From contig PCTW01000064.1 of the NCBI GenBank assembly GCA_002786715.1, forward strand, positions 1 through 53,886: a stretch of DNA of 53,886 bases, given 5' to 3'. This DNA is from Bdellovibrio sp. CG22_combo_CG10-13_8_21_14_all_39_27 (GTDB lineage Bacteria; Bdellovibrionota; Bacteriovoracia; Bacteriovoracales; Bacteriovoracaceae). Both the position numbers and the translations under genes were made by a program. The notes under the pieces are model-generated. The model was not told where the DNA came from, did no database searches, and was given only the letters and a program-made list of their open reading frames with translations. Shown here piece after piece: positions 48,632 to 53,886 of this stretch; within the stretch, counting starts at the first letter, position 1; each line of letters starts with the position of its first letter.

Positions 48632-51600
48632 ATGAAAGCAACAAAGAGGGTTTTTGTACCCGTTTTTCTCATACTATTCCCAAGCCTGCTTTTGGCGAAT
48701 TTACCTAATGAAATAGACCATCCGACTTATGAGTCTCAATATCGAAACTCACAGACGCAAAGCTTGCGCGACCGCGCCAATGCCAATCAGTTATTGGAGA
48801 TCGTAAGATCAACTGAGTCTCAGATCAACCAAAATGAAAGTGACGTCGCGGCTGCCCAAAATGAAATAGGCGAAGCTCATAGAAATATTTCTGAACTTGA
48901 AAGTGATAGCTTGAGACGAAGGAACGATAACTCCCAACTCTCTCGCGAGAATCAAAACCTTTCTTCAAGTATAAGAAGCACGGATCAAGAGCGAGCGAGT
49001 TCTCAAACCAGTTTAGATAATCTAGCTCGTCGTTACAATATTGAGCAACGCCAGTTAGAGCAGTTTCGTCAACGATTGGAAGAACTTCGAATCCAAGTCG
49101 ATCGCTCTGATCGTGAAGTCCAAATCAAGCGTGGTGAAATTCGAAAAATTGAAATTGTCTTAGAAGAAGTACGTAACCAAGTCATTGAACTCAACCAAGA
49201 AAAAGTAAGTATTTCGAGCAAAATCACAAATCTTGAAGCTCAAAAAGACAAACTTGAAAGAGCTGTCACACAGGCCGAAGCTCAGCTGCAGAACCTTCGC
49301 AATGAAGTCAATCAGGCGCAATCAAATGTTCAACGCCTTGAAAGAGAAGCCTCGACACTTAAGAATCAAAGAGATCAGGCGAAAGCGCAATTAGATGCTG
49401 CTTCACGTGGGCTTGATCCGCTTAGAAATAAAATCTCGGCAGTGAAGGGTGAAATCAATCAACTCAATTCAACTAAAAGCAGTTTAGAAAGCAAGCTCTC
49501 TCAAAACCAGAGTGAAATTAATAAGAAAAGAACTGAACTGTCGCAAAGTGAATCGGTTATTTCAAATCTTGAATCAAAGATTTCTCAAACCAGAGCGGAA
49601 GCTTCTAACTACGATCAAGAAGTTTCGGCTCTTGGGACTAAAAAAGCACGCTTCGAAAGCGAAGTGTCTCGAATTGAAGGGGAGATCAGAAGTTTGCAAT
49701 CGGGTCCTCAATCCCCAGAGGTGCAAAATCAAATCAGAAAACTTCAAAATGAAAAGCTCTCGAATGAAACTCGTATTCGTGGAATCGAAGGGGAAATGGC
49801 GACAGCTCTAAAAAATAAGGAACGCGCTCTTCGTCAGATCGACAATATGGAAAAACAGATCGCTCAAGTCAGAGGATCACAGTCAACACTTCAAAGAGAG
49901 ATTTCGAGTCTCGAGTCGGAAAGACCGCGTCTTCAATCACAAATCTCAAGTGTACAGCAAGACATCTCTAGCAAAAGTTCAGAGCTTAGTCGTTTAGAAA
50001 CGGAATATGCCAATGCTTCAAGAAGCTTTGCAGGCTTAGAGCAAGCTTATCAAACGGCCCAAGTTCAATATAATAGCAAGCTCAATGAAGTGAGCACTGC
50101 TCAAAACCAATTGAGAATGGCCCAGAAACGCTTGCAAGATGTGCAAGAAGATATCAATCAGGCCAAGAGTAAGATTGCAGATATACAACGTGAGTTGCCT
50201 CAGTTAAGTCGTCGCCTTTCGACCATTGAGAATGACGTTCGCGACCTCAAGCAAAAAGGTGATCGTCTTCGCCAGCAATTACCGAACTTAGAGAATGAGT
50301 TGCAAAGAGCAGAGCAGCGTTATGCTGCTGATCTTCGCGATTACCAACAGAGTCAACGTTTAACAGATAATCAAGAGCGCATCGTTAATTCTCTTTCGAT
50401 GGAACTCTCTCAAATGGATCAAGTTGTTCGTGACCTTAATCAACGCTTACAGCAGCTGAGAAACCAATTGTCTCAAAATGAAAATCAAATTTCAGTAAAT
50501 GAGTCGACTATGGCAAGAAATGCTCAAAGCGTTCAAGCTTATGAGCGACAAATTACAAGTTTAGAACTTCAGATTGATCAATCACAACGTGAAATGGCCC
50601 GACTTAATAAAGATCTCATTCAGCAGCAACAAGCCTATCAAGCAGCAGATAGAGTGGCTTTGGCTTCTGAGAGTAAAACTCAAAGTGACTATCAAGAATG
50701 GCAAAAACGTTTAACTCTTTACCGCCAGTATTTCAGTGAAGCTCAATCGTTAGGGGCGAATCAGGCCCAGGGACTAGCGACTCAAAAAGGGCAAGAAAAA
50801 GGTGAATTGTTAGTCTCTCAAGAAGGTCAGTCGATTGGTACTCGCATCGGATTAGAAATGGCTTTGCTTGACGGTCAGGAACGTGGCCTTATTCGTGGCA
50901 AGCTATTAGGTTTTGAGGAAGGTTATAAAAAGGGAACTGAAAGCGAAGAGGATTTTAATCATGGGCACGCGCTGGGGATGATCATTGGCCGTGATAATGC
51001 CAAAGCAGAAGCTTTGAAAGTCGATTTTCCGATCGGATACAATGAGAAGAAAAATGAACTGTTAAGAGATATTCCTCGCAATTTAATTACTCTTGATAAT
51101 CAAAAGCGTGTTGATTTTGTATCTCTTACCGATTCATCACTTGAAAAAGGTTTTGAGAAATCTGATGAGACTGACATTTCAGACGAAGAACGGGAGCGCG
51201 CTAATTCATTTGAATCACAGATAGATGAAGCTCTTAGAAAAGTTGAAGTGGCCCTCGAAGAATACTCTCAAGCCTCTCGCAACCTCTCTGATGCCTCATA
51301 CGTATATCAAAATCCACAGAACATAGTGGTCGTTAAAGACGATCAAGATTGCTCTCAGGTTTATAAGGGTATTGCTGATTTTGTCAGTGCATGTGCCAAT
51401 AGTTACGATAATAGTTTCAAAAACTTTTACTCACTCTCTCATAAAGAAAGCTATTTTGCGGGTTACTCACGGTTTTATCAGAATGCAAGAAACTTAAGCT
51501 TTGCTAGTCATCGCAATGATCGCTTTCAAGCTTCAAAGACTGATTCCTATAAAATTGTCTTTGCTGAGAGTTTCGTCAAAGGTGCTGCAGTTGCAGAACA

Positions 51601-52447
51601 AAATGGCAAATTGGCCGGAATTGAAGAAGGCTATAACCAAAACATTGGCCAAGCTCGAATTGAAGCCAAAGCGCAAGGGACTCAAGCAGCGGGAGAGTTT
51701 TTCAATCGCAATGGTGTGACAAGAGTGAGAGCAGGAACAACGGGAACATTAATTGAAGCTCGCGATCCTCGAGGTCTTCTGCAGGGAAGTGAAATCTCTT
51801 TAGGATTATTGCTATCAAACTTAGGGAAGCAAGCGCAACAGCGAGGTGCGGTTTCAATGACGATTCAATCATTGAGTGACAATATCACGCTCCAAAATAG
51901 TAAAGCGACATTAACAGAGCTACCGGCGCGTTCAAATATCGATTTGAAAAACATCGTTCTTGGAAAAGTTAAAGACAATGCTCGTCCAGGCAGTGATATC
52001 ACTGTGCAAGCGATACTCGTTTATCCTGGAGATCAACTTGCGAGTAGCTATAAAGAAGCCGTCACGTTCAGAGCGCAAATCAAAGTGAATCCTGAAGTTC
52101 AATCAACACTTGAGATTGATCGCAATCCAGAATGGCGTAAATGGACAATCTTTCCGGTCAAATGGAAATTTAGAAGCCATGAAGTCAAAATAAAGCTTCA
52201 AGGTCTTCGCGATTTTGTGCCCAATGGTTACCAAGTCAAAATGTCAGTCTTAGAAGGTTCAAAGTATGTCGATCTCGATGTTGCCACGGTGAAAACAAAA
52301 CCCTTGGCCAAAGATGAAACAACTACGGCCGTTCTTCAATATACATTTAGAGAAAAGGCCAAGAACGTCACTCTAAGCTTTAAAATCGAGGTTTCTTATG
52401 AAGGCGAAGTTTTAAAGAGCGAAGTGGTGAAATTACAGGTCCAGTGA
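48632..52447 (+). CDS. Very long secreted coiled-coil protein
   Basis: 1271 aa. Signal peptide (VFVPVFLILFPSLLLA) then an almost unbroken coiled coil from about residue 50 to 690 with heptads full of Q, E, S and R (QINQNESDVAAAQNEIGEAH). It looks SMC-like only by composition; no ATPase motifs. At ~700-790 a glycine-spaced helix (GQEKGELLVSQEGQSIG, GKLLGFEEGYKKG) resembles a GxxxG-type rod, followed by a second helical region and a C-terminal beta domain (~1040-1271). GAGAG ribosome site upstream. Likely a periplasmic or surface structural protein; a partner for the VWA gene 99 bp downstream. Confidence 0.8.
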   Translation: MKATKRVFVPVFLILFPSLLLANLPNEIDHPTYESQYRNSQTQSLRDRANANQLLEIVRSTESQINQNESDVAAAQNEIGEAHRNISELESDSLRRRNDNSQLSRENQNLSSSIRSTDQERASSQTSLDNLARRYNIEQRQLEQFRQRLEELRIQVDRSDREVQIKRGEIRKIEIVLEEVRNQVIELNQEKVSISSKITNLEAQKDKLERAVTQAEAQLQNLRNEVNQAQSNVQRLEREASTLKNQRDQAKAQLDAASRGLDPLRNKISAVKGEINQLNSTKSSLESKLSQNQSEINKKRTELSQSESVISNLESKISQTRAEASNYDQEVSALGTKKARFESEVSRIEGEIRSLQSGPQSPEVQNQIRKLQNEKLSNETRIRGIEGEMATALKNKERALRQIDNMEKQIAQVRGSQSTLQREISSLESERPRLQSQISSVQQDISSKSSELSRLETEYANASRSFAGLEQAYQTAQVQYNSKLNEVSTAQNQLRMAQKRLQDVQEDINQAKSKIADIQRELPQLSRRLSTIENDVRDLKQKGDRLRQQLPNLENELQRAEQRYAADLRDYQQSQRLTDNQERIVNSLSMELSQMDQVVRDLNQRLQQLRNQLSQNENQISVNESTMARNAQSVQAYERQITSLELQIDQSQREMARLNKDLIQQQQAYQAADRVALASESKTQSDYQEWQKRLTLYRQYFSEAQSLGANQAQGLATQKGQEKGELLVSQEGQSIGTRIGLEMALLDGQERGLIRGKLLGFEEGYKKGTESEEDFNHGHALGMIIGRDNAKAEALKVDFPIGYNEKKNELLRDIPRNLITLDNQKRVDFVSLTDSSLEKGFEKSDETDISDEERERANSFESQIDEALRKVEVALEEYSQASRNLSDASYVYQNPQNIVVVKDDQDCSQVYKGIADFVSACANSYDNSFKNFYSLSHKESYFAGYSRFYQNARNLSFASHRNDRFQASKTDSYKIVFAESFVKGAAVAEQNGKLAGIEEGYNQNIGQARIEAKAQGTQAAGEFFNRNGVTRVRAGTTGTLIEARDPRGLLQGSEISLGLLLSNLGKQAQQRGAVSMTIQSLSDNITLQNSKATLTELPARSNIDLKNIVLGKVKDNARPGSDITVQAILVYPGDQLASSYKEAVTFRAQIKVNPEVQSTLEIDRNPEWRKWTIFPVKWKFRSHEVKIKLQGLRDFVPNGYQVKMSVLEGSKYVDLDVATVKTKPLAKDETTTAVLQYTFREKAKNVTLSFKIEVSYEGEVLKSEVVKLQVQ

Positions 52448-52546
52448 TCCATTATTTTTACTTATGATAACCATTGTATTCAGATATTATCTTTATGGAT
52501 AATTGAAGGCTATTTATTTCACTCCAACTAACTAAGAGGAGTAGAG

Positions 52547-53758
52547 ATGAAAAAAACAATGACGGCAATCGCGCTTCTCATGAGCGCGAATCTATTTGCC
52601 AAACCAACTGCAGACATTGCCATTCTTTTGGATACTTCAGGAAGTATGCAAGGTCTCATCAATCAAGTTCGAGATGGCCTATGGCAAACGATCAATGGCC
52701 TAGGTGAAATTAAAAAAGATGGCGAAGTCGCCGATCTTCGCTTGGCACTCTATGAATATGGCTCAGGAGTCGTTTCACAAGAAGCTAACTTCATCCAAAT
52801 GCTAGCGCCCTTGACTACTGATCATACTGTCATAGCTCAAAAACTTTTTGCTACTGAAGCGAAAGGTGGGACTGAGTATTCTGGCATGGCGATTCAAATG
52901 GCTTCAACTGATTTAGCTTTCAGTGTTGATGCTGGAGATTTTAAATCAATTGTGATTGCAGGTAATGAAACCATTTATCAAGGTCCAGTTGATCCCCTTA
53001 AAGCGGCAGAAGACTCTTTAAGCAAAGATATTCTGGTCAATTCGATCTTTGCTGGTTCGCAAACGATTCAAGTCGGTGGTGGCTTTAGTGGAGGCGGATT
53101 TGGTTGTGCCTTTTGTCCACGACCGAATCCTACACCGGCACCTCCAACTGATCCTCAAACTGAGCTCAATCCTATTTTTGCTGAATGGAGAGATTTAGCA
53201 AAATCAGGAGGAGGGGAGAGTTTGAATATTGATCACAATAACTCAATCCCCTATATCGCTTCACCTTTTGATGCGCGAATTATTGCGGCGACTGAAGAGA
53301 TCAGTGAAACTTACTTGCCCTTTGGGATCAATGGGGAAGCAGAGTATAGACGCATGAGAGATTTAGATCGTGACGTTCGTGGCAGTGGCAATGGATCTTA
53401 TATAGGTTGGGGAAATTATCGTTCAGGAAACTTTGGACAGTCAACCTATGCGACTTGGGATTTAGTTTCAGCATTAAGAGAAGGAACGCTTGATCTCGCC
53501 GTCATTCCAGTATCTCAATTGCCAATCACTTTTCGTTGGTTATCGCCTGAAGAGAGACTCGAGGCTGTAATGGTGATGGAGCAAAAGAGAAAAAATCTTG
53601 AAGATGAAGTCGCTGATCTGCGTGCCAAGAGAAAAATCTTTGTCGATGAGCAACTAGCTCAACGAACACAAGACAATGAAGCCAATTTTGCAGATGCCAT
53701 AAAGCAGATATTGGTTAAGCAGCTCAAGTCTAAAGGATTCACCCTCTCCGGAAATTAG
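52547..53758 (+). CDS. Secreted von Willebrand factor A-domain protein
   Basis: 403 aa. Signal peptide (MKKTMTAIALLMSANLFA) then VWA domain from residue 21: DIAILLDTSGSMQGLI has the complete DxSxS metal site, TEYSGM supplies its third-loop threonine, and VIAGNETIYQGP the late acidic site. A proline-rich insert with CAFC (PRPNPTPAPPTDP, ~185-202) and a C-terminal coiled coil (KRKNLEDEVADLRAKRK) follow. It should bind a partner protein via metal. GAGGAG lies before the ATG. With the preceding coiled-coil gene it may form a surface complex. Confidence 0.85.
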   Translation: MKKTMTAIALLMSANLFAKPTADIAILLDTSGSMQGLINQVRDGLWQTINGLGEIKKDGEVADLRLALYEYGSGVVSQEANFIQMLAPLTTDHTVIAQKLFATEAKGGTEYSGMAIQMASTDLAFSVDAGDFKSIVIAGNETIYQGPVDPLKAAEDSLSKDILVNSIFAGSQTIQVGGGFSGGGFGCAFCPRPNPTPAPPTDPQTELNPIFAEWRDLAKSGGGESLNIDHNNSIPYIASPFDARIIAATEEISETYLPFGINGEAEYRRMRDLDRDVRGSGNGSYIGWGNYRSGNFGQSTYATWDLVSALREGTLDLAVIPVSQLPITFRWLSPEERLEAVMVMEQKRKNLEDEVADLRAKRKIFVDEQLAQRTQDNEANFADAIKQILVKQLKSKGFTLSGN

Positions 53759-53774
53759 AATCGTAATCCGTCTT

Positions 53775-53806
53775 ACTCCAGTGCATTTGCAAAGATGTGC
53801 TGGAGT
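53775..53806. terminator. Hairpin between convergent genes
   Basis: ACTCCAGTGCA pairs with TGTGCTGGAGT (11 bp with two G-U pairs) around a 10-nt loop, followed by TTCTT. It lies 17 bp after the VWA gene and 8 bp before the end of a converging gene, so it may stop both. Confidence 0.65.
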
Positions 53807-53813
53807 TCTTATC

Positions 53814-53886
53814 TCAGCGATTTTGAGTTAACCCTTCATAGATGATGTACCAAACGGCCAGAGAGATCACGAGTAGGATTGATTTT
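53814..53886 (-). CDS. C-terminal end of a membrane protein gene (cut by the window edge)
   Basis: The reverse strand reads KSILLVISLAVWYIIYEGL and ends TQNR with a stop at 53814-53816. A hydrophobic helix of about 15 residues with a polar end suggests a membrane protein tail. Only 23 residues are visible, so no family can be named. Confidence 0.5.
   Translation of the reverse strand, partial: KSILLVISLAVWYIIYEGLTQNR

Noticed and set aside
48632-52447. SMC/RecN-type chromosome protein
   Set aside because: A clear signal peptide and the lack of Walker A/B or signature motifs exclude a cytoplasmic ATPase.

Overview
The window comes from an AT-rich Gram-negative bacterium: Shine-Dalgarno starts, signal peptides, a lipobox, outer-membrane barrels and a LolA-like protein are all visible. 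The gene mix (REP-type tyrosine transposase, long secreted coiled-coil and VWA proteins, low GC) would suit Bacteriovoracales/Bdellovibrionota. That placement is inference; no rRNA marker or tRNA was recognised.

Bases 1-9,250 form an AT-rich accessory island. It holds a frameshifted membrane protein, a four-helix-bundle (IVS-type) gene with a decayed second copy, two broken starts of a formamidopyrimidine-DNA-glycosylase-like gene, an HNH endonuclease, a Hachiman defence pair (hamA-hamB), an unrecognised 339-aa gene bracketed by direct repeats, and an unrecognised membrane protein. hamA appears to lack a normal start codon at the position its reading frame and ribosome-binding site indicate.

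Bases 9,250-24,700 are mostly housekeeping or transport: a MerR-controlled cupin/split-permease operon with a textbook MerR operator, methionine aminopeptidase, a TIGR00027-type methyltransferase, a LolA-like/FtsX/FtsX/ATPase/barrel operon, a LysR-SDR divergent pair, and a TrkH potassium transporter divergent from a shortened KdpD/KdpE-type two-component system.

Bases 24,700-37,200 are a patchwork. They contain a decayed ATPase-like gene and an arsenic operon (arsC-acr3-arsH) led by a regulator with the cysteine layout and operator of mercury MerR. The end of that operon carries an osmC stub. 8.2 kb away an intact osmC is preceded by an arsH stub, so two related arsH-osmC loci have been reciprocally broken. 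Between lie a barrel protein with a homopolymer frameshift, a BON lipoprotein, a degenerate M23 protein, two histidine kinases, an NmrA/HxlR pair and a methyltransferase.

Bases 37,200-40,150 are a nitric-oxide/nitrite stress cluster: two truncated haemoglobins, a YeaR-like protein, an iron-sulfur flavin reductase, an HPP membrane protein and an NsrR-like regulator, around an AT-rich dyad.

Bases 40,150-53,886 carry a phnA-type gene, a REP-associated transposase flanked by its probable repeats, adenosine deaminase, cupin, GNAT, a histone-deacetylase-like enzyme, a DCC protein, a secreted nitrilase-like protein, a fatty-acid desaturase, a 1271-aa secreted coiled-coil protein and a VWA protein. 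Two families of short palindromic intergenic repeats run through the window; one (GTTCCAACACACTTGTCC) has no obvious partner gene here and the other (GTGCGTGATACTT) matches the transposase flanks.
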